A DNA stretch of 56,450 bases, taken from contig CAYVUI010000011.1 of the NCBI GenBank assembly GCA_964454745.1, forward strand, positions 1-56,450. Direction: 5' to 3'. A program made the translations under genes and the position numbers. The notes beneath the pieces were generated by a model, which had not been told where the DNA came from, did no database searches, and worked only from the letters and a program-made list of their open reading frames with translations. Shown here piece by piece: positions 1 through 8,247 of the stretch; the stretch's first letter is position 1, and the number at the start of each line of letters is the position of its first letter. The stretch comes from CAYVUI01 sp964454745 (GTDB lineage: Bacteria; Planctomycetota; Phycisphaerae; Sedimentisphaerales; Anaerohalosphaeraceae).

Positions 1-96
1 CCCCTCTACCCTCTATATCTGCAGCGGCGCCGATTGTGTTGCACGGAAAATGAAATATATGAGATGTCAGATATCTTGAAATGCCCTACAGGCATG

Positions 97-120
97 AAAA
101 AAGGCACCGAACGGTGCCTT
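97..120 (-). terminator. Rho-independent terminator after the small lipoprotein gene
   Basis: An 8-bp perfect stem (101-108 with 113-120, loop gaac) is followed on the minus strand by a run of six T (102 down to 97). It lies just beyond the stop codon of the lipoprotein gene at 157. This is the classical intrinsic terminator layout and marks the end of the RHS-tip/lipoprotein unit. Confidence 0.8.
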
Positions 121-156
121 GGGGAAACTGTTATTGTTCGTTATAAAATATTTTAG

Positions 157-627
157 TTAATTAGAAACCTTCGTACCAGCTGGAAGCACAAATTTATCGC
201 CATTCTTCCAATCCTCATATGCTTTTAGCTCATCGGGGGAAACATCACCTTTACTTAATAGAACTGGGGATAAATCATCCCATCCACTCAATTCAAGTGC
301 AACATGTTTAGAACCAGTCGTTTGTTGTCCATTTTTGATATCAACAAGCATATTATATTTTTCTTTACCATAATACAAGGAAGATACCACTTCAACAGCG
401 GGACGTTCTTTGAATACATTGTTATAATAGCAAAAATGGACAACTTTTTCTTCAGCTGACAACACCTTAAGAACTTTATAATCACCTTCAGCAGAAATGA
501 ACGAGTAGTATCCACCCTCTTGAATATTCTCTGTTTTGCCACTATTCTTGCTAACCTCTGAAGGCGATTTAGAACACCCCAAAAGAATAAAAGCAAATAA
601 AACCATTAATAAAATTACCATTCGCAT
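157..627 (-). CDS. Small predicted lipoprotein of unknown function
   Basis: This 156-residue protein begins with a short basic start, a hydrophobic stretch and a good lipobox (LLGC, Cys at residue 18), so it should be lipid-anchored after signal peptidase II cleavage. The mature part is hydrophilic and I do not recognise its family. The ATG at 627 has an AAAGG ribosome site seven bases upstream. It lies about 95 bp downstream of, and on the same strand as, a truncated RHS C-terminal tip, and a clear terminator follows. That order (polymorphic toxin tip, then a small protein) is typical of toxin-immunity pairs, so an immunity role is possible. It is inference from position only. Confidence 0.7.
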   Translation of the reverse strand: MRMVILLMVLFAFILLGCSKSPSEVSKNSGKTENIQEGGYYSFISAEGDYKVLKVLSAEEKVVHFCYYNNVFKERPAVEVVSSLYYGKEKYNMLVDIKNGQQTTGSKHVALELSGWDDLSPVLLSKGDVSPDELKAYEDWKNGDKFVLPAGTKVSN

Positions 628-721
628 TTTTGCTACCTTTCAAGAATAGGTATACTGTCTTTGATAGATCCAATACTTATTTATTAATTGTATCTTTCTC
701 TGTGTTACTGTCAACTAAATA

Positions 722-1594
722 TTATTGGGAAACCAACGGTAAACCTAAAAATTTACCTCTTGGTGGCATTATTTCAAAAAGGGTCCAGCTAGTACCTAAA
801 CCGAATACATTGTCTTTTTGGCTAGGATCCTTTTTTGATGGGGTTCTTATCAAACCCAAATCTAAACCTAAATCCCAAGTAAATCCGCCCTCAAGAAAAT
901 CTTCATTGCCCGTATTTGCACCTAAGAATTTCACTGACAATTTTGACCATAATTCCAAGGGACCTTTCTTATATAGCGGGATTTGGAAACGACTATCGAA
1001 AGCCCCTGACATATCCGCTTTCTTATTGATAAAATCATAAACAAATGAACCACTTAAGCCAATCCCTACAGATCCCCCACCATCAAGTTCCCCTTTCTTA
1101 TGCTTAGTAATTCCAACTTTTAATTTGGACATCTGTTTAAACATGTCACTAACATTATTTCTATACGAAAATTCAAATTTGATATCTGGCCAATTTTTAC
1201 GATCCCGAATAATCGGACACTTCGAAAACGCCAATTCCACCGAAGCACCACCTGTTACATATGAAATCGCCGCTTGACTTATTACTAAAGCAACACCAAT
1301 TGCCGTCATTATCTTCCGAGCACGGCTATACTGTCTATATGTCTGTGCAAGCTTTATTGTCCGAAGTTTCATCGAAGTAAACATAGCAACTGTCACAGCA
1401 ATAATATTAAACATTCCAGTTGGATCAATTCCGTTCACCGGATTATTGTGCACATAGAGGTATTTATGCAGGGAATGGGAATCGCTGCCCTTTGGGTAAA
1501 CTGCTTTAAGCAGGAGTGGAGAAAGTAGAGGGTGGAGAGTAGAGCCGGCCCTACGGGCCAGTAGGGAGATAGTGGAAAGTTGAAAATAGAACAT
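722..1594 (-). pseudogene. Orphan C-terminal tip of an RHS-repeat protein, 5' truncated
   Basis: The frame contains a recognisable RHS-associated core ending (KYLYVHNNPVNGIDPTGMF, about residues 44-62), which in intact RHS/YD-repeat proteins closes the shell and precedes a variable C-terminal domain. Everything upstream of about residue 33 is encoded by repeat DNA (GGCC hairpins and agagtagag stretches), not by RHS sequence, so the large N-terminal body is missing. The remaining roughly 230 residues carry a hydrophobic segment near 95-115 (VALVISQAAISYV), then Gly- and aromatic-rich stretches suggesting beta strands. I do not recognise this domain. It may be a silent or orphan toxin cassette. 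No start codon with a convincing ribosome site is visible, so expression is doubtful. Confidence 0.65.
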
Positions 1595-1690
1595 GGAATC
1601 CGGCCTTGCGGCCGGGGCGGGGCCCGTTGGGCCAGATATTAGAAAGGAGAGAGTAGAGAGTAGATTGTGGAATGGCCTGACGGCCGGGAC
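1500..1690. repeat. Purine-rich repeat cluster with four GGCC hairpins
   Basis: Variants of an agagtagagagtagag-like purine-rich string alternate with short perfect hairpins: 1547-1559 (ggccc/gggcc), 1600-1615 (ccggcc/ggccgg, loop ttgc), 1621-1633 (ggccc/gggcc) and 1674-1685 (ggcc/ggcc). The same purine-rich flavour recurs at 1-24 (reverse complement) and 9141-9172. The cluster abuts the point where RHS similarity is lost, so it probably marks a recombination or insertion junction. It is non-coding. Confidence 0.7.
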
Positions 1691-1704
1691 TGTTTTTATT
1701 TTTT

Positions 1705-1800
1705 GATCTCACGCAAAGACCGCGAAGACCGCAAAGGTCTCGCTTTGCTCGACGTTCTTTTTTTACAACCGCGAAAGACCCGAAAAACACGAAAATATCA
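1705..1800. repeat. Intergenic repeat of the acgcaaagaccgcgaag type
   Basis: Short near-repeats occur here (acgcaaagaccgcgaagaccg, then ccgcaaaggtctcgc, later ccgcgaaagacccg). They resemble intergenic repeats known from several environmental bacteria. Open frames through this stretch have no protein-like composition, and I treat it as non-coding. Confidence 0.5.
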
Positions 1801-1821
1801 GCATGGGTAAAATGAAAAAAA

Positions 1822-1851
1822 TTACCTACCCTACCGAACTTGTTGTATAAT
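1822..1851 (+). promoter_or_regulatory. Candidate sigma-70 promoter for the SGNH hydrolase
   Basis: A perfect TATAAT -10 box lies at 1846-1851. A weak -35 (TTACCT, 1822-1827) is 18 bases upstream. Transcription would begin near 1858 and leave a leader of about 30 bases that contains the ribosome site. Confidence 0.5.
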
Positions 1852-1888
1852 CTCACCATAGAGGAAATTGTAGAAGTTGGAGTTACAT

Positions 1889-2764
1889 ATGATCGAGATT
1901 TTTGGTTTTGAACTTGACGCGTTTCTCTGGTTTTGCGCCAGTGGCCGTTCGTTCTTTTTAGGGTGTTTTCTATTGATCGCAGCTCTCACAGCCTCATGGT
2001 GGGCCAAAAATGTATTCCAGAAAGTTGCTGTGTATTTATTCGCTCTGGTTGCGATACCCCTTCTTTATCTTGCAGCAATACCATTCACATTAGCTTTCTA
2101 TTTTGTGTGGGCAGTATCAATTGTGTTGGGGCTGTCAAGCCTGCATCTTAAAAGCCCTGTCCTTAAAAAACTCAGTTTGATTGCTATAGGCCTGACCTTT
2201 TTTGCATTGATATATGAGTTACCACGCAGCTTTTTACCGGAAGTACCGGGGTTGACCAATCGAACACTTTATGTAATCGGTGACTCGATAAGCGCAGGAA
2301 TTGGCACCATTGAAGAACGAACATGGCCTATAATAGTTGGAGAAGCAGATTATACCGTAGTTGATGTTTCGCAAGCTGGAGCCACAGTCGACAGCGCCGT
2401 GCGTAATCAGCTCGGTAAAATAGCAGGCGAAACGGGCTTTGTGATCTTGGAAATAGGCGGAAACGATGCCCTGATGGGTACTCCGATAGAAGAATACGAA
2501 GAGGCACTTACCAAGTTGCTCACAGAGTTGCAATCTTCGCAGAGGACTATTATTATGTTCGAAATACCGGTGCTGCCATGGCATCTTGAATACAACAGAA
2601 TTCTACGAAGACTTGCAGCAGAAACCGGTGTAATCCTGATACCAAAACGATTTATGGCAGATATCTTCGCCGCTAAAAACTCAACTTTGGATCTCGCCCA
2701 TCTATCTCCTACAGGTCATGAATTAATGGCTGAAAAGGTTTTGAACCTCATTCAACCTAACTGA
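1889..2764 (+). CDS. Membrane-anchored SGNH/GDSL-family hydrolase
   Basis: The N-terminal ~105 residues hold about four hydrophobic segments. A C-terminal SGNH hydrolase domain follows. Its hallmark blocks are visible: block I GDSISAG (nucleophile Ser), block III GGNDAL (oxyanion Asn) and block V DLAHLSPTGH (catalytic Asp and His). Such enzymes are esterases, lipases or acetyl-transfer-type hydrolases related to lysophospholipase L1. The substrate cannot be told from sequence. A TTG at 1877 is in frame, but the ATG at 1889 has ggag at 1879-1882 with good spacing and is preferred. It stands alone, flanked by repeats upstream and the sulfatase promoter downstream. The catalytic domain may face either side of the membrane. 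Confidence 0.88.
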   Translation: MIEIFGFELDAFLWFCASGRSFFLGCFLLIAALTASWWAKNVFQKVAVYLFALVAIPLLYLAAIPFTLAFYFVWAVSIVLGLSSLHLKSPVLKKLSLIAIGLTFFALIYELPRSFLPEVPGLTNRTLYVIGDSISAGIGTIEERTWPIIVGEADYTVVDVSQAGATVDSAVRNQLGKIAGETGFVILEIGGNDALMGTPIEEYEEALTKLLTELQSSQRTIIMFEIPVLPWHLEYNRILRRLAAETGVILIPKRFMADIFAAKNSTLDLAHLSPTGHELMAEKVLNLIQPN

Positions 2765-2898
2765 TGCATATTCCTTTTGCGAAATGATGGGTGAATTATC
2801 CGCTGGGATACGGGAGATGTCAAGCAAAGAACCAATTGAGGGTTGAAGGTGAGTTTTTGGATACAAAGGGTGGGGTATTTTGCGGGAAAATTCTTTGT

Positions 2899-2926
2899 TT
2901 GACAAATTGTTTGCAAAGGTTAGAAT
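2899..2926 (+). promoter_or_regulatory. Strong sigma-70 promoter for the sulfatase/phosphoesterase genes
   Basis: A consensus TTGACA -35 (2899-2904) is separated by 16 bases from TAGAAT (2921-2926). Transcription would start near 2933, about 80 bases before the first sulfatase. It is the only clear promoter ahead of three closely spaced same-strand genes. Confidence 0.7.
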
Positions 2927-2969
2927 AAAGCCTGACTTAGCGGAAATTGAACGGTTTTGAAATGGAATC

Positions 2970-2997
2970 AGGGGTCTAAAAAAGGTACCTGACCCCT
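2970..2997. repeat. REP-like palindrome in the sulfatase leader
   Basis: A 7-bp stem (aggggtc at 2970-2976 with gacccct at 2991-2997) encloses a loop containing the palindrome ggtacc. The layout resembles dispersed REP elements. It lies in the predicted 5' leader, less than 20 bases from the start codon, so the hairpin could also affect translation. Confidence 0.5.
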
Positions 2998-3014
2998 TTA
3001 TTTAGGGTATGGTT

Positions 3015-4565
3015 ATGCAGAGACGTCACTTCTTGAAGCATGCGGGGATGGTTACGGCCGGGGTGTGTTTGGGTTCGCTTACCTCGGGGATGGCAAAGCC
3101 GGCGGGGCCGACGGGGCCTTTGAATGTGCTGATCCTGACGGCGGATGATATGAACTGGGACTCGGTCGGGGCGTTTGGGTGCCCCGTGGCGGGGACGACG
3201 CCGAACCTGGATCGGCTGGCGAAGGAGGGCAAGCGGTTTACGAGGGCGCACATGAATATCGCGGTGTGCATGCCCAGCCGGTTCGCGATGATGACGGGGA
3301 TGTATCCGCATCGAAGCGGGAGCGAAGGGTTCGATTTTGTGCGGGATGAGGTTCAGACGCTGCACGAGACGTTCCAGGCGAAGGGATACCTGACGGGCGT
3401 GCTGGGCAAGGCGCATCATACCGAGTGCAAGGCGAATGCGTATTTTGACCTGCGGAAGGATTTTCGGGACCTGGGGCTCGGACGCGATCCGGAGAAGTAT
3501 TACGGGTATGCGAGCGATTTGTTTGGCCGGGCGAAGGCGGAGGATAAGCCGTTCTTTTTTGTCGTGAATTCGCATGATCCGCATCGGCCGTTCCACGGGA
3601 GCAAGCAGGAGACGTATAACCGCGGAATGAAGGATCATTTGGATGAGCGGCCGGCGCCGTCGAAGGTGTTTACACCGAAAGAGGTGACTGTCCCTGATTT
3701 TCTGCCGGATTTGCCGGAGGTGCGGCTGGAGATGGCGGAGTATTACAGCTCGGTGCGGCGGTGCGATGATACGCTCGGACGGGTGCTCGACGCGCTGAAG
3801 GAGTACGGATTTGCGGATCATACGCTGGTGCTGTTTTTGTCGGATCATGGGATTTCGATGCCGTTTGCCAAGACGAACTGCTATTTGAACAGTACGAAAA
3901 CGCCGCTGATCGTGCGGTGGCCGGGTGTGGTCCGGCCGGGCAGCGTGGATAAGGAGAACCTGGTCTGCGCGATTGATTTTACGGCGACGATCCTGGATGC
4001 GGCGGGGATGGAGCCGTTTGCGGAGATGGACGGGCGAAGCTTTTTGCCGCTGCTGACGGGCAAGAAGGGCCAGGGCCGGGAGCTGGTGTTTACGGAGTTT
4101 TTTGAGACTTCGGGGCGGATTCGGTTTACGATGAAGTGCGTACAGGACAAGCGGTTTGGGTATATCTTTAACTGCTGGTCGAATGGCGAGAAGGCGTTTC
4201 GCAACGAGGCGCAGACGGGTCGGACGTGGGAGGCGATGGTCGAGGCGGGGCGAGAGGACGCGGCCATCCAAAAGCGGGTGGATTTTTACAGTTACCGTGT
4301 GCCGGAGGAGTTGTACGATTTGGAGAACGATCCGGACTGTTTGGAGAACCTGGTGCATGTGCGGCGGTACGCGAAGGAGCTGGAGCGTAAGCGTAAGCAG
4401 ATGCGGGAATGGATGGTGCAGACGCATGATTACGCGCTGACGGCGTTTGACTCGAAGGAGGGCAAGGCGTACTTTATGGAGGCCGAAGATGCGCACGCGG
4501 CGCGGATCAAGGAGACAATCAAGGCGAAGAGACGGGATTTGATCCGCAACCCGGAGATTCAGTAA
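3015..4565 (+). CDS. Tat-exported sulfatase, heparan N-sulfatase (SGSH)-like
   Basis: An S1 sulfatase of about 516 residues. The start QRRHFLK is a twin-arginine signal. The ATG at 3015 has AGGG seven bases upstream and is preferred over the in-frame ATG at 3009. The formylglycine motif CMPSR is at about residues 85-89. Metal-binding ADD near the N-terminus, GKAHH, NSHDPHRPF and LSDHG with a following Lys complete the active site. The whole resembles N-sulfoglucosamine sulfohydrolases, enzymes that remove sulfate from sulfated polysaccharides, but the true substrate is unknown. It would need a formylglycine-generating or anaerobic maturase, not in this window. The next sulfatase begins about 35 bases after its stop, suggesting one transcript. 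Confidence 0.92.
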   Translation: MQRRHFLKHAGMVTAGVCLGSLTSGMAKPAGPTGPLNVLILTADDMNWDSVGAFGCPVAGTTPNLDRLAKEGKRFTRAHMNIAVCMPSRFAMMTGMYPHRSGSEGFDFVRDEVQTLHETFQAKGYLTGVLGKAHHTECKANAYFDLRKDFRDLGLGRDPEKYYGYASDLFGRAKAEDKPFFFVVNSHDPHRPFHGSKQETYNRGMKDHLDERPAPSKVFTPKEVTVPDFLPDLPEVRLEMAEYYSSVRRCDDTLGRVLDALKEYGFADHTLVLFLSDHGISMPFAKTNCYLNSTKTPLIVRWPGVVRPGSVDKENLVCAIDFTATILDAAGMEPFAEMDGRSFLPLLTGKKGQGRELVFTEFFETSGRIRFTMKCVQDKRFGYIFNCWSNGEKAFRNEAQTGRTWEAMVEAGREDAAIQKRVDFYSYRVPEELYDLENDPDCLENLVHVRRYAKELERKRKQMREWMVQTHDYALTAFDSKEGKAYFMEAEDAHAARIKETIKAKRRDLIRNPEIQ

Positions 4566-4599
4566 TGGAATTATGGATTCTTTTCAGGAGCAAAAGGAT

Positions 4600-6051
4600 A
4601 TGATCAGCAGGCGTGAGTTTGTCAAGCGTGCGGCGATGGCGTCGATTGCAATGGGAGCGGGGATGCAGATGGGCTGCGAGGAGCAGGGAAAGCGCAGCAT
4701 GCATGGCGGCGGTTCGGGTAAGCTGAATTTTATCGTGATCCTCAATGACGATATGGGGGCGTTTGAGCTTGGCTGCTATGGGAACAAGATCAACCGGACG
4801 CCGAACCTGGATAGAATGGCGGCCGAGGGCGTGCGGTTTAAGACGTTTTTTGCGACGCCGGTTTGTACACCGACGCGTGTTTCGATCATGACCGGGCGGT
4901 ACGGGTCCCGTAACGGGTACTGCAACCTCAAGGGGCGCGACGCGGGCAACCGACCGGGTGCGGATATGAGCAAGGAGGAGATTACGTTCGGCAGGCTTTT
5001 GCAGGAGCAGGGGTACAAGACGGCGATTGCGGGCAAGTGGCAATTGCCGGGACAGTTGCCGACGATGGCGCTGGAGACGGGTTTTGACGAAATGATGATG
5101 TGGATTTATACGGGCAATGTCGCGCCGGGTACGGAGTACGTGGGCGGTTATTTCCCGGAGGGCAAGGGTAAGTCTGCTCGGTACTGGAAGCCGGGCGTGG
5201 CGAAAAACGGGGTGCATTTTGCCACGACGGAAAAGGACTACGGCCCGGACATGTACAGCGGGTTTCTTTTTGATTTTATCGAGCGGCATAAGGATGTGCC
5301 GTTTTTTGTGTATTACCCGATGTGTTTGATTCATCGGCCGTGGCGCGCGACGCCGGATGACCCGGAGATCGAGAAGGTGAACTCGAAAGAGGCGCATATC
5401 GCCAACGTAGAGTATACGGACAAGATCATCGGACGGCTGATGGAGACGCTGGAGCGAAACGGCCTGCGGGAAAATACGGTCGTGTTCTTTATCGGGGACA
5501 ACGGGACGCAGACGTTCGGCAAGGGTACGCCGACGGAATTCGGCGCGCGGGTGCCGGGGATTGTAAGCTGCCCGGGTGTTGTGCGCGAGGGGCATGTCAG
5601 CAATGAGCTTGCGGATATATCGGATGTGTTTCCGACGCTGGCGGAATTTGCCGGCGCCCCCCTGCCGGCTGACCGGGAGTATGACGGGGTAAGCCTTAAA
5701 GATTACCTGACGGGCAAGACGGATACGCACCGGGAGTGGATTTTCAGTTATCTCGGGCATTACCGGATTTTGCGGGACAAGCACTGGCTGCTGGAAATGA
5801 ATACGGTGGATGATTTCGGCAAATTTTACTACTGTGGCAACCTGCGAGACGGCTTTGGGTACGGGGATGTAACGAATTCACAAAAACCCGATGTTGTGGA
5901 GGCACGCAAGCGGTTTGAGGCACTGCTCGAAAAGCTGCCGGCCGGACCCGCAACGGAAAAACAACGCAGGGATTTCGAGAAATTTACAAAAAAGCATATT
6001 GAAGTGCTTGAACTGAACCTGCCTGAGCTTCGCAAACGTATAGATATTTAG
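4600..6051 (+). CDS. Tat-exported arylsulfatase, possibly a lipoprotein
   Basis: A second S1 sulfatase of 483 residues. The ATG at 4600 starts MISRREFVKRA, a twin-arginine signal, and has CAGGAG nine bases upstream. The longer start at 4573 would bury the signal and is less likely. The hydrophobic part ends MQMGC, an imperfect lipobox. Active-site signatures are NDD, CTPTR (formylglycine Cys at about residue 89), GKWQ and GDNGTQ. CTPTR has Thr in place of the usual Ser, a common variant. GKWQ has Gln where many arylsulfatases have His. It lies between another sulfatase and a phosphoesterase, all with the same export route, and likely works with them on sulfated polymers outside the cytoplasm. 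Confidence 0.92.
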   Translation: MISRREFVKRAAMASIAMGAGMQMGCEEQGKRSMHGGGSGKLNFIVILNDDMGAFELGCYGNKINRTPNLDRMAAEGVRFKTFFATPVCTPTRVSIMTGRYGSRNGYCNLKGRDAGNRPGADMSKEEITFGRLLQEQGYKTAIAGKWQLPGQLPTMALETGFDEMMMWIYTGNVAPGTEYVGGYFPEGKGKSARYWKPGVAKNGVHFATTEKDYGPDMYSGFLFDFIERHKDVPFFVYYPMCLIHRPWRATPDDPEIEKVNSKEAHIANVEYTDKIIGRLMETLERNGLRENTVVFFIGDNGTQTFGKGTPTEFGARVPGIVSCPGVVREGHVSNELADISDVFPTLAEFAGAPLPADREYDGVSLKDYLTGKTDTHREWIFSYLGHYRILRDKHWLLEMNTVDDFGKFYYCGNLRDGFGYGDVTNSQKPDVVEARKRFEALLEKLPAGPATEKQRRDFEKFTKKHIEVLELNLPELRKRIDI

Positions 6052-6082
6052 TTTGTTTAACATTTTTTCAGGATATTTGGAC

Positions 6083-8239
6083 ATGAAAAAGCAAAATCGT
6101 CGTGAATTTTTGCGTAACGCCGCGTACATGGGTGCGGGGACGTTTTTGTTGTCGAATATGGGCTGTATGGAGGGCCGGACTACTGCGGCCGGGGTGAATA
6201 TGAGCAAAAAGCCGCTGAGGGGGTTTATTGTCTCTGACGCTCATATCGGCTGGGAGAACGAACAGCAGCCGACACTGGACCGGCAGGCGGAGTTGATCGA
6301 TCATATCGCGAAGCGGTTCGGTGACCTGGATGTGTTTATCGATACCGGCGATGCGCACCACAACGGCAAAGACCGCGACCGGGAGCGCGGCGAATGGACG
6401 GACGTAATCGCGGGGATTGAGAACCCGATCCCGTTTTATTATGTGCCGGGCAACCACGAGATCGCCCATTGCGGCGACGGTGACCGGGAGATGACGTGCA
6501 ACGAGATGGGGTCGATGAGCTGTCGGCCGTATTACAGTTTTGATGTCAAGGGTGTGCATTTTGTATCGGTGCCGGAGCTGGTGCGGGCGGTGTATATCAA
6601 CAAGGAAACGCTGGAGTGGTTAAAACTGGACCTCGAGGTGCATAAGGACAAGACGACGATCCTGCTTTCGCACAATAACATCCGCGGGACGACGGAGGAC
6701 CTTGGCGAGGACGGCTATCGCGGGCTGGTTAACAGCAAGGAGATGCTCGAATTGATCTATGAGTACCCCAACGTGGTGGCGTGGATGCACGGGCATAACC
6801 ATACGTATGAGGTCGTCAAGGCGCATCAGCGGCTGTTTGTCTCGAACGGGCGGATCGGCGGGTTCAACCCGGACGGCTGGCCGGGCGAATACGGAGCGGG
6901 AAACCTTGGGGGGATTTACTTCGAGGTGTCCGAAGATGAGTTTCTGGTCAAGTGCTACAGCGCGGAGAAGGGGAAGTTCCTCGATGAACTCGGGCTAAAC
7001 GCGGTGTTTACCGATTCGGTGAAGGGGCGGACGACGTTTGACCCCGGTGCGGCGGCGGCGTACTGCTACGGCTACGGCGGTGCGCGGGACGGGCAGAAGA
7101 TGCCGGTCTTTTCGCATCATGCCGGGGCGGCGAGAAAGAGCAAGCTGTATCTTCGCGGAGCGGATGACGCGGTGATTAATGATGACCCGGAATTTGCGCT
7201 GTTCATGGCACGCAAGAGCAAAAGAGGCGAACACTGGCAGTTGATGGGCAGCAGTGTCAGCGGGAGTAACGAGGCGTACCAGTGGATGGACCCGGGGCTG
7301 CGGATCAACCCGACGAAGAAGCCGACCGATACGACTACGATTACCGTCCAGCGGCGCGGGCACCATCAGCATACGTATTACCGGTGCCCAACGGGTGAGA
7401 AATATCGAATGGAAATTGATGTGGATGCCGGTGCGGGCGGCCAGAGCCTGCAAGGCTGGTTTTGGGTGCATGACCGCAACGGCGAGGAGCTTGGGCAGTT
7501 TAAGGGCCCGAAGTGGACGCTTAAGCCCGGCAAACAGACGCTTTCATTCGATGCGGAAATCCCGAATTATCCGAGTCATAAAACCATCTACTCGGACAGC
7601 GGCAGCACGAACATTATCAACCTGTCGATGGAGGCGGAGTTTGGTAACCTGACGATGCCGGTGAAGGTTGAGCGGTTCGCAATGATGTTCGCCAACGCGG
7701 GGGCAAAGACGATGAATCCGGGCATCCGCAACGGCTACAAGACGTTCCAACAGAAAGGTACCCTAGGCACGAGCGGGTTTGCCGCGGTGGACTACCGGCC
7801 GGCGGCTACGGAGAAGGATACCATTGAGGTGCTCGCTGACGGCAACCGACGGGCGACGTGGCTGGTCCGTGAGGAAGGGCTGGACTGGCAGGTGCGAAAT
7901 GCCCCGGTACAGGATGCGGGCGATTGCCTTGCCGTGGGGCCGATGCGAAACGGTTTTACGCACAAGCGGGAGGTTGTGATCGTGCCGCTGGCGGGACAGG
8001 ATGAGCCGTTCGTCAACCGGATGCGTAATGTTGACCTGGCGAAGGTGTACCCGCTTAATCGCGGGAATAAGGGCCTTAGCGTAGACATCCGGAAGCTGGC
8101 GGCAGCGAAAGGCGAGATCGAGGTACATTCGACCCGTTCGGTACGAAAGATCACCGGTGCGGATTCCTGGAGAAGTGCGGGTGACCGGGTTTTGATTTCG
8201 GTGACAACGCCGGGTACAATCCAGATGGACTTTACGTAA
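6083..8239 (+). CDS. Tat-exported calcineurin-like metallophosphoesterase with C-terminal beta domain
   Basis: A 718-residue protein starting at the ATG at 6083 (CAGGA upstream; the longer frame begins with TTG). NRREFLRNA is a twin-arginine signal, followed by SNMGC, an imperfect lipobox like that of the preceding sulfatase. All metallophosphoesterase motifs are visible: DAH (about 52-54), GDAHH (89-93), GNHE (123-126), SHNN and GHNHT. They bind two metals and hydrolyse phosphate esters. The C-terminal ~380 residues look like beta-sandwich material of unknown family, perhaps for substrate binding. The gene starts 32 bases after the sulfatase stop. Removing phosphate and sulfate groups from one external substrate is a plausible joint task. 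The substrate is unknown. Confidence 0.88.
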   Translation: MKKQNRREFLRNAAYMGAGTFLLSNMGCMEGRTTAAGVNMSKKPLRGFIVSDAHIGWENEQQPTLDRQAELIDHIAKRFGDLDVFIDTGDAHHNGKDRDRERGEWTDVIAGIENPIPFYYVPGNHEIAHCGDGDREMTCNEMGSMSCRPYYSFDVKGVHFVSVPELVRAVYINKETLEWLKLDLEVHKDKTTILLSHNNIRGTTEDLGEDGYRGLVNSKEMLELIYEYPNVVAWMHGHNHTYEVVKAHQRLFVSNGRIGGFNPDGWPGEYGAGNLGGIYFEVSEDEFLVKCYSAEKGKFLDELGLNAVFTDSVKGRTTFDPGAAAAYCYGYGGARDGQKMPVFSHHAGAARKSKLYLRGADDAVINDDPEFALFMARKSKRGEHWQLMGSSVSGSNEAYQWMDPGLRINPTKKPTDTTTITVQRRGHHQHTYYRCPTGEKYRMEIDVDAGAGGQSLQGWFWVHDRNGEELGQFKGPKWTLKPGKQTLSFDAEIPNYPSHKTIYSDSGSTNIINLSMEAEFGNLTMPVKVERFAMMFANAGAKTMNPGIRNGYKTFQQKGTLGTSGFAAVDYRPAATEKDTIEVLADGNRRATWLVREEGLDWQVRNAPVQDAGDCLAVGPMRNGFTHKREVVIVPLAGQDEPFVNRMRNVDLAKVYPLNRGNKGLSVDIRKLAAAKGEIEVHSTRSVRKITGADSWRSAGDRVLISVTTPGTIQMDFT

Positions 8240-8247
8240 TCACTCCA

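Noticed and set aside
630..1040. A plus-strand frame of 136 residues over the RHS tip
   Set aside because: It is antisense to the RHS tip, has a Ser/Lys-rich random composition and no start signals.
1551..1859. A minus-strand frame through the repeat cluster
   Set aside because: Its codons are repeat DNA with hairpins and it lacks protein character.
2723..2905. A 60-residue minus-strand frame between the SGNH hydrolase and the sulfatases
   Set aside because: It overlaps the SGNH stop and the sulfatase promoter region and has no ribosome site or protein-like features.
2976..4496. A 506-residue minus-strand open frame opposite the first sulfatase
   Set aside because: It is rich in Arg, His, Leu and Pro, has no domain, and is antisense to a gene with an intact active site. 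It is a codon-bias shadow, as are the long frames at 4519-5784, 26444-27916 and 6068-6559.
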